Both the position numbers and the translations under genes were made by a program. Shown piece after piece: positions 1 through 8,889 of a DNA stretch of 64,000 nucleotides. The notes below the pieces were generated by a model. It saw nothing but the letters and a program-made list of their open reading frames with translations, was not told the origin of the DNA and did no database searches. How positions within the stretch are numbered: the stretch's first letter is position 1; every line of letters begins with the position of its first letter. This DNA comes from Hyphomicrobiaceae bacterium. GTDB taxonomy: Bacteria; Pseudomonadota; Alphaproteobacteria; Rhizobiales; Hyphomicrobiaceae. The stretch spans positions 1-64,000 of the forward strand of contig JAEUMD010000025.1 in NCBI GenBank assembly GCA_016793635.1. The letters are read 5' to 3'.

Positions 1-690
1 GTTCGACGGGGGCGTGGTCGGAAAGATCGCACCGATGTCGAACGGCAGGAGGCCGAGGCGGCTTCCGAGGTCGAGCGCCTCGACGAAGGTCCGTGGCGTG
101 AACACCCAGCAATGGCTGTCGATGTAGGTGCCCTCGGCGAGCACGCGCCGGCAATCCTCCATGAGGGCGCGCGGGTCGTGCTGGGAGGGCGTGCCGTCCG
201 GGTTCGTGAAGCCGGTGAAATGGTCGAAGATCTGCCTGGGGTCGGGCCGGCGAAGTTTGCGCACATAGGCATCGACGAGCTCGCTCCCCGAACTCGTGCG
301 TCGGCGGACGTCGTAGGTGAAGCGCTTGTCGGGAACGGCGAAGGAGGCGATGCCGCCGTCGGACAGGACCGAGGCGATCTCTCCGAGCCATCCGAAAAGG
401 TCCGGAACGTGCTCGATAACGTGGCTGGCGACGAGATAGTTGAAGACGCGTTGGCCGCCGACGCAGTCGAGCAGCGTCTGGGTACCCCAGACATGGTCGA
501 CCTCGACCAGTTCGGCCGGGTCGACATGCCCCTGATTGGCGTACCAGCGCCGCAGGTCCTCGGTCGAGGCCCGATCGATGTACTCGATGCGTCCCATAGA
601 TCGGGTCACGATCGGCTTCGTCAGCGCCCCGATCTCGAGACCGCGGCCTTCGGCGAGGTCGATCAGCGCTAGCAGCTGGTCGCGAGCCAA
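1..690 (-). CDS. SAM-dependent methyltransferase, C-terminus cut by window edge
   Basis: The frame is open for 230 residues from a TTG start and runs off the left edge without a stop. A GGAGGA motif lies just before the TTG. The next in-frame ATG, about residue 32, would remove the glycine-rich motif, so I prefer the TTG. EIGA at residues 19-22 is a class I SAM-binding loop, and ASHVIEHVPD at 88-97 is the post-motif seen in sugar- and glycan-linked methyltransferases. The substrate cannot be told. It starts 28 nt after the stop of the kinase gene and may share its transcript. Family assignment is from motifs only. Confidence 0.72.
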   Translation of the reverse strand, partial: MARDQLLALIDLAEGRGLEIGALTKPIVTRSMGRIEYIDRASTEDLRRWYANQGHVDPAELVEVDHVWGTQTLLDCVGGQRVFNYLVASHVIEHVPDLFGWLGEIASVLSDGGIASFAVPDKRFTYDVRRRTSSGSELVDAYVRKLRRPDPRQIFDHFTGFTNPDGTPSQHDPRALMEDCRRVLAEGTYIDSHCWVFTPRTFVEALDLGSRLGLLPFDIGAIFPTTPPSN

Positions 691-718
691 GATTCCTCCG
701 ATGAGATCGGCCGGGGAT

Positions 719-1588
719 CTATCGTTTAGTCGGCGGCGCGCCGACGGCCCCTTCGTAGCCGAGCGTCAATGTCGCCGCAACGACTCCGAGACGAGTCGCA
801 TCCAGAAGCGGCCGGCCGCGCGCGAGGCCGTCAAGGGTGGCACCAATCAGCGCATCGCCGGCGCCGGTGACGTCGCGGACCGTCGCCGCCTCGGGCGGAA
901 GTCGGGTGCACCCCGACGCATCGGCGACCAGTGCCCCGTCGGCGCCGAGCGTGATGATCACGGCGCCGGTGCCGGCCGAGCGAAGTCGGCCTGCAGCCTC
1001 GGTCAGGTCGCCGGTCGCTGCCAATGCGCGCGCCTCGTCGCGGTTGGCGAAGATCAGGTCGAGCGCCGGAAAGACCGCTCGAAGTCGCTCGGACTTCGCG
1101 ACTGACACGGCATCGGCAGCGAGGAAAGTGCCGGGAGGCTTCCCGGCCGCCAGATCGACAAGGGCCCGGGCCGGCAGGTTGGCGTCGACGAACCAGTGCG
1201 GCACGCCGTCCGCTGCCTCGGCCGCCCATGCGCCGTCGAATCCGTCGTAGATGGCCATGTCGGCGAAGGCGACGACCAAGCCGCCGGCCGGATCGAGAAG
1301 CGCCGTGTAGCCGGCGGTTGAGGCGCCGGCGACGATCTCGATTTCCGACACGTCGACCCCGGCTGCTCGGGTCGCGGCCAGCACCGATCGACCGGCTTCG
1401 TCCGCGCCGACGCGCGAGATCAGGCGGACCTGGTTCCCAAGACGGACAAGATTCTCGGCGACGTTGCGGGCGACGCCTCCGGGCGACGTGGCGACCTCCG
1501 CCGGATTGGAGCTTCCGAGCGCGACCGGGCCTTCCGACCGGGCGATCCGGTCGAGATGGGCGGCGCCGATCGCGGCCCAGGCGGTCAC
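719..1588 (-). CDS. psuK: PfkB-family carbohydrate kinase, probable pseudouridine kinase
   Basis: This 289-residue PfkB/ribokinase fold protein would phosphorylate a sugar or nucleoside 5'-OH with ATP in the cytoplasm. The glycine-rich GGVARNVAEN segment at 37-46, the FADMAIYD segment at about 108-115 and the DVTGAGDA signature at 239-246 (catalytic Asp about 245) are all present. The first two resemble PsuK, which makes pseudouridine 5'-phosphate. The start is a GTG preceded by GGAGGGA; a longer reading frame upstream overlaps the serine hydrolase gene and is a shadow. The usual partner, PsuG glycosidase, is not in view, so ribokinase-like or adenosine-kinase-like activity remains possible. 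Confidence 0.75.
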   Translation of the reverse strand: MTAWAAIGAAHLDRIARSEGPVALGSSNPAEVATSPGGVARNVAENLVRLGNQVRLISRVGADEAGRSVLAATRAAGVDVSEIEIVAGASTAGYTALLDPAGGLVVAFADMAIYDGFDGAWAAEAADGVPHWFVDANLPARALVDLAAGKPPGTFLAADAVSVAKSERLRAVFPALDLIFANRDEARALAATGDLTEAAGRLRSAGTGAVIITLGADGALVADASGCTRLPPEAATVRDVTGAGDALIGATLDGLARGRPLLDATRLGVVAATLTLGYEGAVGAPPTKR

Positions 1589-1598
1589 GGTCCCTCCC

Positions 1599-2699
1599 TC
1601 AGCGGAGCGCCGCCAGCACGCGCTTGGCGAAGCCGCCGAAGGCGTCCTTGCCGATCCAGCGGACCACCGCGACGAGGTCGTGATCGCGGTCGATCCAGAC
1701 GATGTTCGATCCGGCGCCGAGCATGAAGACGTTGGACCTGGGCGCGCTCGGCGCCTGGGACCCGTCGGCGTTGAGCCAGAACAGCAGGCCGTAGCCCTTG
1801 TGCTGCTTCGACGGCGTCTCGCAGCGCTTGATCCAATCCTCCGACAGGATGCGCTTGTCGCCCCAGGCGCCGTTGCGGGCGCAGAGCAGGCCCACGCGCG
1901 CATGGTCGCGGGTCGAGATGAACAATCCGCCGCCCCAGTGTCCGCCGCCGGAGACCGAGGTGACCTTCTTGCCCGACTCCTCGACGACCGAGGTGCGGTA
2001 GCCGTGCCACTCCCAGGTGTCGCTGGCGCCGATAGGATCCATGATCCGCTGCTTCGCGACTTCCGGCACCGCGCGCTTCAGCACCCGCAGCAGCGACAGC
2101 GACAGCCGGTTCACGCGGACGTCGTTGTATTCCCAGTAGGTGCCTGGCGGCTGCAACTGGCGGAAAGTGCCCTTGGCCTTGCCCGCTCCCTCGGTCGCGA
2201 GGTTGCGGTTGCGGTCGACCATGTCCGGCTTGCCGAACAGCTCGCCCTCCCACTCGCTGGTCTGCTCCAGCAGGTGTCGCCAGGTAATCGACTTGTTCTG
2301 GTCGGTCTCGAAGCCGCCATCCTTCACCAGGTCTCGCACGGGCCGGTCGATGTCGGGGATCACGCCGTCGTCGACGGCGAGCCCGCAGACCAGAGCCAGA
2401 TAGCTCTTGGTCACGCTGAAGGTCATGTCGGCGCGCGCGGTGTCGCCCCATTCGGCGACGATCCTGCCGCCGCGCAGCACGACGCCGTTGGGGCCGGTGC
2501 GCTCGCGGGTCGGGCCGATGATCTCGTTCCAGGGCGGCGGCTCGAAATGGCCGATCTCAAGATGCTTCAGGACGTCTCGCGGCCAGGCGGTCTCGTTCGC
2601 CTTGTGGAAGGCGATGGCTTCGTCGAGCTTGGCGGGATCGATGCCGGCATCTGCAGGCGTGACGGCGGCCCAGTCGGAACGGGAGGGGACGTATTTCAT
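1599..2699 (-). CDS. Serine hydrolase, class C beta-lactamase family
   Basis: A 366-residue member of the beta-lactamase/penicillin-binding-protein-like hydrolase family (PF00144). The nucleophile motif SVTK is at residues 95-98 and a WEYNDVRVN segment near 189-197 occupies the place of the YxN motif. No signal peptide is visible, so it is probably a cytoplasmic esterase or amidase rather than a resistance enzyme. The ATG at 2699 is 70 nt from the divergent enolase-superfamily gene. Its stop is 10 nt before the kinase GTG, so the two are likely co-transcribed. Substrate unknown. Confidence 0.8.
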   Translation of the reverse strand: MKYVPSRSDWAAVTPADAGIDPAKLDEAIAFHKANETAWPRDVLKHLEIGHFEPPPWNEIIGPTRERTGPNGVVLRGGRIVAEWGDTARADMTFSVTKSYLALVCGLAVDDGVIPDIDRPVRDLVKDGGFETDQNKSITWRHLLEQTSEWEGELFGKPDMVDRNRNLATEGAGKAKGTFRQLQPPGTYWEYNDVRVNRLSLSLLRVLKRAVPEVAKQRIMDPIGASDTWEWHGYRTSVVEESGKKVTSVSGGGHWGGGLFISTRDHARVGLLCARNGAWGDKRILSEDWIKRCETPSKQHKGYGLLFWLNADGSQAPSAPRSNVFMLGAGSNIVWIDRDHDLVAVVRWIGKDAFGGFAKRVLAALR

Positions 2700-2769
2700 G
2701 GCGGCAGAGTTTAGCTGTCGTCACCGCCCTCCGCTCGTCTTTCCTGACGCCATTCCCGGAGGAAGCCTA

Positions 2770-3978
2770 ATGAAGATCACCGGCCTCGAATCCGTCCAGC
2801 TCGGCGAGTTTCCGAACCTGCTCTGGCTGCGCATCCACACCGACCAGGGCCTGGTAGGCCTGGGCGAGACCTTCTATGCGGCCAGCACGGTCGCCTCCTA
2901 CGTCCACGAGGTCTTGGCGGACAAGCTGCTCGGCGCCGACGCGCTCCGCATCGACAAGATCTCGAAGCAGATCGGTCACGACTACCTGATCGGGACCGGT
3001 TCGACCGGCGTCGAGATCCGCGCCGCCTCCGCCGTCGACATCGCGCTCTGGGACATCCTCGGCAAGCTCAGCGGGCAGCCGATCCACCAGATTCTCGGCG
3101 GCCTCTCGCGCGACCGTATCCGCATCTACAACACCTGCGGCGGCTATCACTACGGGCGGAAGTTCTCGAGCAAGATCGAGGACCGCTTCGGCATGACGAA
3201 GGAGCCGCCCGGCCCCTACGACGACCTCAACGCCTTCATGAACCGCGCCGACGAGCTTGCCGAGAGCCTGCTCTCAGAGGGCATCACGGCGATGAAGATC
3301 TGGCCTTTCGACTGGGCGGCGGAGGCGAGCGGCGGCAACAACATCTCGCCCGCCGAGATGGACAAGGCGATCGAGCCCTTCCGCAAGATCAGGAAGCAGG
3401 TCGGCCGGAAGATGGACATCATGGTCGAGCTGCACTCGCTCTGGAACCTTCCGACCGCGAAGAAGATCTTCGCCGCGCTCGAGGAGTTCGAACCGTTCTG
3501 GTTCGAGGATCCGATCAAGATGACCAACCTGGACGGGATCGAGCAGCTCGCGCGCTTCACCCGCGTGCCGATCTGCGCGTCGGAGACGCTCGCCGGCCGC
3601 ATCGTCTTCAAGGATCTGATGGCCCGGAACGCCGCGGGCGTCATCATGCCGGACCTCGGCTGGGTCGGCGGCATCGGCGAGGCGAAGAAGATCGCGACGA
3701 TGGCGGAGGCGCATCACCTGCCGGTGGCGCCGCACGACTGCGTCGGCCCGATCGTCCTGACATCGTCGATCCATCTGGCGCTGAACGCACCGAACGCGCT
3801 GATCCAGGAGACGGTCCGGGCCTATACCTCGACCTGGTACAAGGACATCGTCACCGTGATGCCGACCATCAAGGACGGCTTCGCCTACCCGATGACGGGT
3901 CCCGGCCTCGGCACCGAGCTGCTGCCCGACCTGCACAAGCGGAAGGACGCGACCGTCCGCTGGTCGAAGGCGTCCTAG
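2770..3978 (+). CDS. Mandelate racemase/muconate lactonizing enzyme family protein
   Basis: This 402-residue enolase-superfamily enzyme would abstract a proton alpha to a carboxylate with Mg2+. It has the N-terminal capping domain, then a barrel with KIW (around 177) where the KxK base is expected. Metal-ligand strands follow at DIMVELHS (about 218), FWFEDPI (about 246) and CASETLAG (about 270), with a C-terminal VAPHD histidine (about 325). These patterns fit acid-sugar dehydratases and related MR-subgroup enzymes, but specificity cannot be read. ATG at 2770 with GGAGGAA upstream; a longer open frame overlaps the divergent gene and is rejected. Confidence 0.85.
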   Translation: MKITGLESVQLGEFPNLLWLRIHTDQGLVGLGETFYAASTVASYVHEVLADKLLGADALRIDKISKQIGHDYLIGTGSTGVEIRAASAVDIALWDILGKLSGQPIHQILGGLSRDRIRIYNTCGGYHYGRKFSSKIEDRFGMTKEPPGPYDDLNAFMNRADELAESLLSEGITAMKIWPFDWAAEASGGNNISPAEMDKAIEPFRKIRKQVGRKMDIMVELHSLWNLPTAKKIFAALEEFEPFWFEDPIKMTNLDGIEQLARFTRVPICASETLAGRIVFKDLMARNAAGVIMPDLGWVGGIGEAKKIATMAEAHHLPVAPHDCVGPIVLTSSIHLALNAPNALIQETVRAYTSTWYKDIVTVMPTIKDGFAYPMTGPGLGTELLPDLHKRKDATVRWSKAS

Positions 3979-4475
3979 AGCTTCAGCCGGTAGAAGTTCC
4001 GGTCCATGTCGGCGAGGTAGCGCTCGAAGACGAAGCCGGCGCGCTCCAGCACGCGGCGTGAGCCGGCGTTTTCTTCATGCGAGAAAGCGACGATCTCGGA
4101 AAGCCCGAGCTCGTCGCGCGCGACGGCGAGCGAGTGCGCGACCAGCTCGCTGGCGTAGCCCCGGCCCCAGGCGGATCGCGCGAAGCTGTACGCGACCTCG
4201 ATTCCCCATCGGCGGTCGAACGGATCCTCGTAGAGGCCGCCCCAGCCGATGATCCGGCCGCCCTCCTTCTCCTCGACCGTCCAGGGCCCGCAGCCGACGC
4301 GGCGCCGATGACGCTCGTGCGCGGCGATATGGCGGCGGCAGGCGCGCTCGTCGGCGAAGTGGAGGGTGTAGCGCTGGGCGTCCCGGTCGCCGAAGAAGCC
4401 CATCAGCGCCGGCGCATCGGCGAGGCTCGAATGCCTCAGCCGAAGTCGCGCCGTCTCAGTCGTCCCCGCGCTCAT
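3975..4475 (-). CDS. GNAT family N-acetyltransferase, RimJ/RimL type
   Basis: A 166-residue protein with the RimJ-like layout: ETARLRLRH at the start, [10 protein letters not shown] in mid-domain, then the acetyl-CoA loop [12 protein letters not shown] and the [14 protein letters not shown] ending. It would acetylate a protein N-terminus or a small amine. The ATG lies 20 nt inside the end of rppH, so it is the last gene of the gpmI-envC-ctpA-DPD-rppH operon. It ends convergently with the enolase-superfamily gene, overlapping by 4 nt. Substrate unknown. Confidence 0.82.
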   Translation of the reverse strand: MSAGTTETARLRLRHSSLADAPALMGFFGDRDAQRYTLHFADERACRRHIAAHERHRRRVGCGPWTVEEKEGGRIIGWGGLYEDPFDRRWGIEVAYSFARSAWGRGYASELVAHSLAVARDELGLSEIVAFSHEENAGSRRVLERAGFVFERYLADMDRNFYRLKL

Positions 4476-4959
4476 CGGTTTTGTCGAGGTGACCGAACTC
4501 GGCGACCACCTGCACATAGACATCCCGCTTGAACGGGACGATGTGCTCCGGAAGGTCCTTCATCGGCATCCATTGCCAGCGGGCGAATTCGGGATGATGG
4601 GTCTCGAGGTCGATGTCGTCGTCCGAACCTAAGAACCGGAAGGCAAACCACTTCTGCGTCTGGCCGCGAAAGCGGCCGCGCCAGAGCTTGTCGCGGAGGT
4701 CCTGCGGCAGGTCGTAGGTGAACCATCCGGCGCTCTCGGCCAGGAGCTCGGCCTTGTCGGTCCCGACCTCCTCCATCAGCTCGCGCCTTGCCGCCTGAAG
4801 CGAGGTCTCGCCCTTGTCGATCCCGCCTTGCGGCATCTGCCAGGCGCCGGGCGTGCCGATGCGCTCCCCGACGAAGACGCGGCCTTGTCTGTCGAGCAGC
4901 ATCACGCCGACGCAGGGACGATAGCCCGGTCTGGGTCTGGACGAAGGACGGCCGGTCAT
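4456..4959 (-). CDS. rppH: RNA pyrophosphohydrolase, Nudix (copy 1)
   Basis: A 167-residue Nudix hydrolase that converts 5'-triphosphate RNA to monophosphate and so starts mRNA decay. YRPCVGVML at the start, the Nudix box [22 protein letters not shown] near 51-72, and [13 protein letters not shown] are RppH hallmarks. Its ATG overlaps the stop of the divergent polysaccharide deacetylase by 4 nt, which fixes the start and rules out an upstream extension. A second, clearly diverged RppH lies at 53651-54163. Confidence 0.92.
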   Translation of the reverse strand: MTGRPSSRPRPGYRPCVGVMLLDRQGRVFVGERIGTPGAWQMPQGGIDKGETSLQAARRELMEEVGTDKAELLAESAGWFTYDLPQDLRDKLWRGRFRGQTQKWFAFRFLGSDDDIDLETHHPEFARWQWMPMKDLPEHIVPFKRDVYVQVVAEFGHLDKTDERGDD

Positions 4960-6266
4960 TGCGGCTGGCGGTCGACCACGGCGGTGATCGGTGCGAGCGC
5001 GAGGCCCTTTCCGTCGAGAGTCTCGACCCACTGGGCGATGCGTTCGATGGTGACCGGATAGGGCTGGCCGATGCCGATCGCGGAACCGCTTTCGCGCGCG
5101 ATCCGCTCGAGCTCGGCAAGGCGGTTGTCGATCGCGCCGCGCGAGGCCTCGGCATCGAGGAAGCGGTTGCCGTAGGCGCGCGGAAGGCCGACCGCGGCTG
5201 CCATCTGCTGCGCGACGGACTTGGGCGTGCCGCGTCCGTCGACATAGAGGAGCCCGCGGCGACGGAGCAGGGTCAGCACCGGCTGCAGTGCCTCCTCGTT
5301 GGCGAAAAAACGTCCGGAGGTCGTCGTGACCACGCCGACATAACCCGGAACCCGGCTGAGCACGTATTCGAGACGGTCGAGGTTCTCCGCCGGGCTCAGC
5401 GCCGCGAGCAGCGTGTAGGGGCCGGGATCGTTCCGCGGGAACTCCGGCGGCTCGCTCGGCGCGGCCATCAGCGTCTCGTGGCCGGCGGCACGCGCCTCTT
5501 CGACCAGTTCCGACACGCGCGAGCCGTAGGGCGTGAAAGCCAGCGTCACCGCGCCCGGAAGATTCTGGATCGCGGCCGTGGTGGCGGCCGCCGAAGGTCC
5601 GAGATCGGTGATGATGATCGCGATCCGGGGCCGCTTGTCGCTGTCGTCGAAGGGGCGGGCATAGACCCGCCAGGCCTGGCGGCCGTCCTCGGCGATGATC
5701 GGCAGCGGACCTTTCGGCCCCTGCTCGATCATGCCCGGCTCCGGCGCCTTCTTGAGCTGGAGCGGCGGGCCGAAGCGTCCGGACGGGCGTGCCGGAGCGG
5801 CTGCCGTGGCCTGCTGGGCTGGCGGCGCCGCCGCCGGGGGAACTGCGGCCATCGAGGGCAGGCTCACCTGCGGACCCGGGCCTGGGGTGGCGGCCTCTTT
5901 CGGCGGCTCCTTGGGAGCCTCGGCCATCGCCGGAGCCTTCGCCGGTTCCTTGGTCTCGGCGGCAGGTTCTTCGTTCGCCGCACGGCCGTCGAGAGGGACC
6001 AGCACGCGCGGCACCTGGACGACGCGCTTGCTGACGGTCTCGTCGCCATGGAGCGCCAGCCAGGCGCCGAGCCCGGTCAGCGCCGCGACGACCACCAGCG
6101 TGCCGGCGACCGGTCCGCTCGGGCGCGGGATCGCGGGCAGCGGCAAACGGAAACGCCGGCGCTTCGACTCGGAAGCGTCCGGCGCATCCGCGACTTCTTC
6201 CTCCTCCGCCGGTTCCGGCGGAGGAGCCTTCTTGCGGCTGAAGAGCTTGGAGAAGGGGTTCTTCAA
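4956..6266 (-). CDS. Divergent polysaccharide deacetylase family protein
   Basis: A 436-residue membrane-anchored protein: a charged N-terminus, one transmembrane helix at about 54-70, an Ala/Pro-rich linker to about 190, then a YibQ-like divergent polysaccharide deacetylase domain (PF04748). Seen in the domain are [37 protein letters not shown] and [12 protein letters not shown]. The usual metal triad of NodB deacetylases is not obvious, as in this family. It sits between ctpA and rppH with 4-nt overlaps on both sides, the common alphaproteobacterial arrangement. The role is probably in the cell envelope and is not established. Confidence 0.85.
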   Translation of the reverse strand: MKNPFSKLFSRKKAPPPEPAEEEEVADAPDASESKRRRFRLPLPAIPRPSGPVAGTLVVVAALTGLGAWLALHGDETVSKRVVQVPRVLVPLDGRAANEEPAAETKEPAKAPAMAEAPKEPPKEAATPGPGPQVSLPSMAAVPPAAAPPAQQATAAAPARPSGRFGPPLQLKKAPEPGMIEQGPKGPLPIIAEDGRQAWRVYARPFDDSDKRPRIAIIITDLGPSAAATTAAIQNLPGAVTLAFTPYGSRVSELVEEARAAGHETLMAAPSEPPEFPRNDPGPYTLLAALSPAENLDRLEYVLSRVPGYVGVVTTTSGRFFANEEALQPVLTLLRRRGLLYVDGRGTPKSVAQQMAAAVGLPRAYGNRFLDAEASRGAIDNRLAELERIARESGSAIGIGQPYPVTIERIAQWVETLDGKGLALAPITAVVDRQPQ

Positions 6267-7618
6267 TTCACCACGCGCTGCTGATAGAGGGCGATGCCGC
6301 GCAGCAGGTCGAGGGCGCGGGCGAGCTGGTAATCCTCGCTCGAGATCTGCGGCTGCACCTCGGCGCCGGTGGCCCCCGGCGTCGTCGCCGGAGCGGCGGG
6401 CGTGGCGGGAGGCGTCGTGCTCTGCGGTGCCGTCTCGACGCGGCCCTGCCCGGAATTGGCGAAGGCGCCGCGCAGGTCGCCTTCGCGGCGCTTCTTGGCT
6501 TCCTCGACCGTCTCGAAGCGCTGGGCCGGCACCTCGATGTCGGGCTCGATGCCCTTGGCCTGGATCGAGCGGCCCGACGGCGTGTAGTAGCGGGCCGTGG
6601 TCAGCCGGATCGCGCCGTTGCCGGGGAGCGGGATGATCGTCTGCACCGAGCCCTTGCCGAAGGACTTGGTGCCGAGCACGACCGCGCGGCGATGGTCCTG
6701 CAGCGCGCCGGCGACGATCTCGGAAGCCGAGGCCGAACCGGCGTTGATCAGGACGACCAGCGGCAGGCCGTCGGTCAGGTCGCCTGCCTTGGCGTTGTAG
6801 CGGGTCGCGTCGTCGGTGCGCCGGCCGCGGGTCGAGACGATCTCGCCCTTCTCGAGGAAGGCGTCGGAGACCGCGACCGCCTGGTCGAGCAGGCCGCCCG
6901 GGTTGTTGCGGAGATCGATGATGTAGCCCTTGAGGTTCGCGCCGACGTCCTTCTTGATCGTCTCGATCGCGCGCTTCAGGCCCGCGTCGGTCTGCTCGTT
7001 GAAGGTGGTGATGCGGATGTAGCCGAAATTGCTGGCTTCGACCCGCGAGCGCACCGACTGGATGCGGACGACGTCGCGCTTGATCGAGACGTCGAAGGCC
7101 TCTCGGCCCTCGCGGCGGATCGTCAGCTTGATCGCCGAGCCGACCGGGCCGCGCATCTTCTCGACCGCCTCGTTGAGGGTGAGGCCCTGGATCTGCTCGT
7201 CGTTGAGGTGGGTGATGAAGTCACCGGGCTTGAGGCCGGCGCGGGCTGCCGGGGTGTCGTCGATCGGCGACACCACCTTGACGAAGCCCTGCTCCATCGT
7301 GACCTCGATGCCGAGGCCGCCGAACTCGCCGCGGGTCTGCACCTGCATGTCGCGGAAGGTCTTGGAGTTCATGTAGCCCGAATGCGGATCGAGCGAGGTC
7401 AGCATGCCGTTGATCGCCGCCTCGATCAGCTCCTCGTCGGTCTGCTTCTCGACGAAGTCGGCGCGCACGCGCTCGAAGATCTCGCCGAAGAGGTTGAGCT
7501 GACGGTAGGTCTCGCTCGTGTTGGCGCCGCCCGTCTGCTGGGCGACGATCGGGGACGACATGAATGCAAACGCGGTCGCGCCGAAGGCGATCGCCGCGAC
7601 GCCGAGATAACGCTTCAT
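6263..7618 (-). CDS. ctpA: Carboxy-terminal processing peptidase S41, CtpA type (copy 1)
   Basis: A 451-residue periplasmic protease that trims protein C-termini. A signal peptide covers about 1-27 (ending PIVAQQ). A PDZ domain spans about 95-175 ([20 protein letters not shown]), then the catalytic domain with GSASASE at 294-300 and the general-base lysine in KSFGKGS (K322). The ATG overlaps the envC stop as ATGA, so the longer reading frame is not used. In this operon it sits beside the amidase activator EnvC, which suggests a role in peptidoglycan hydrolase processing. A paralogue lies at 54466-55818. Confidence 0.93.
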   Translation of the reverse strand: MKRYLGVAAIAFGATAFAFMSSPIVAQQTGGANTSETYRQLNLFGEIFERVRADFVEKQTDEELIEAAINGMLTSLDPHSGYMNSKTFRDMQVQTRGEFGGLGIEVTMEQGFVKVVSPIDDTPAARAGLKPGDFITHLNDEQIQGLTLNEAVEKMRGPVGSAIKLTIRREGREAFDVSIKRDVVRIQSVRSRVEASNFGYIRITTFNEQTDAGLKRAIETIKKDVGANLKGYIIDLRNNPGGLLDQAVAVSDAFLEKGEIVSTRGRRTDDATRYNAKAGDLTDGLPLVVLINAGSASASEIVAGALQDHRRAVVLGTKSFGKGSVQTIIPLPGNGAIRLTTARYYTPSGRSIQAKGIEPDIEVPAQRFETVEEAKKRREGDLRGAFANSGQGRVETAPQSTTPPATPAAPATTPGATGAEVQPQISSEDYQLARALDLLRGIALYQQRVVN

Positions 7619-8889
7619 CCGTTCACCTTGCCAGTGCCGGCAGCCAACCAGGGTTGAGGGTTGATCGGGTGACCCTGTCGGCGCAGTTCCAGGTACAGCC
7701 GGGGATTGCCCTCCGTCGCCTGGACCATGGCGCCGACCGGTTCCCCAGCCAGCACCCATTGCCCGACGCCGCCGTCAATTCGCCCCAGACCGGACAAGAG
7801 GGAATGATATCCCTCGCCGTGTTCGATGATCAATATGAGCCCATAGCCGCGGAAGGGCCCGGCGAAGAGGATTCGCCCGTCATAGGGCGCCACCACCGCG
7901 GCTCCGGTACGCGATTCGTAGATCATGCCCTTGGCCGGCTGCGCCTGGTCGTCCGGCTCGCCGAAACGCTGGACCAGACGGCCGGCGACCGGCAAGGCCA
8001 TCAGCCCGCGCGCCTCGGCGAAAGGCCGTGCAAGCTCGGCCGGCGGCGGCAGCGTCATGGCGAAGGGAGGCGTCGCCACCGACGGGGCCGGCTGCGCCAG
8101 CTCCATCGCAGGCGCCGTCGGCTTCGGCAACGGCCGGAGCGCCGAGAGGACACGCACCTGCTCTTCTTCGCGGGCGCGCCGTTCGGCCTCCAGGCGGTCG
8201 ATCAAATCCTTGAGATCACGGGCCGAGGCGGTGAGTTCCTGCATCCGGCGCGCGACTCGCTCGGCCTCGCCCTCGGCCCTCTGCTGGAGGGCTGCCTTTC
8301 TTTTGAGCAGACGATCGAGCCGATTCTCCTCGACAGCGAGCGCCGCCACCGCCGATTCGCGATGCTTGCGCTCGTCGTGGATGCGCGCGCGCGTGTCGGC
8401 GAGACGCGCGAGGTCTCCGGCGAGGGATTCGGTCTGGCGCTCGATCTCGGGCCTGGCCGCGTTCAGCAGGATCGCGCCCTGGACGGTCTCGCGCGGGCTT
8501 AAGGGAAGAGCCAGCAGCGCCTCGGGGGGCACCCGCGCCCGGCGCAGCAGCGCCGCGGCGACGTCGGCGAGCTCCTGGCGGCGACGATCGAGCGCCGAAG
8601 ACATCGTCTTTTCTTCCTCGGCCAGCTCGACCAGCCGGTCGTCGAGCCGTTGCACCTCGATACCGTGTGCCTGTGCTGCGCGGGCAGCCTGGATCTGCTC
8701 GGCCCGGACTTCGGTCACCTCGCGGGCGAGACCGTCGGCACGGCGCGTCGCCTCGACCAGCCGCTCGCGCTCGGCGGCGATGGCGCGTTCGACCTCATCG
8801 AGCTTCCGGGGCGTCGTGTCCTCGGCGCGCAGATCGACGGCGGGCGTCGCCGCCAGAAGAAGAAGGAGCGGGAGGTCAGTCCGCCGCAC
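7615..8889 (-). CDS. envC: Murein hydrolase activator EnvC, degenerate M23 domain (copy 1)
   Basis: A 424-residue periplasmic protein: signal peptide about 1-22, a long coiled coil about 25-250, and a C-terminal LytM/M23 domain from about 300. The M23 domain lacks the full zinc set: the HxH region reads LYLELRRQG. This is typical of EnvC, which activates amidases instead of cutting murein itself. The start is GTG, 14 nt inside the end of gpmI. The neighbours gpmI and ctpA are in the order usual for this class. A second EnvC lies at 55815-57335. Confidence 0.9.
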   Translation of the reverse strand: MRRTDLPLLLLLAATPAVDLRAEDTTPRKLDEVERAIAAERERLVEATRRADGLAREVTEVRAEQIQAARAAQAHGIEVQRLDDRLVELAEEEKTMSSALDRRRQELADVAAALLRRARVPPEALLALPLSPRETVQGAILLNAARPEIERQTESLAGDLARLADTRARIHDERKHRESAVAALAVEENRLDRLLKRKAALQQRAEGEAERVARRMQELTASARDLKDLIDRLEAERRAREEEQVRVLSALRPLPKPTAPAMELAQPAPSVATPPFAMTLPPPAELARPFAEARGLMALPVAGRLVQRFGEPDDQAQPAKGMIYESRTGAAVVAPYDGRILFAGPFRGYGLILIIEHGEGYHSLLSGLGRIDGGVGQWVLAGEPVGAMVQATEGNPRLYLELRRQGHPINPQPWLAAGTGKVNG

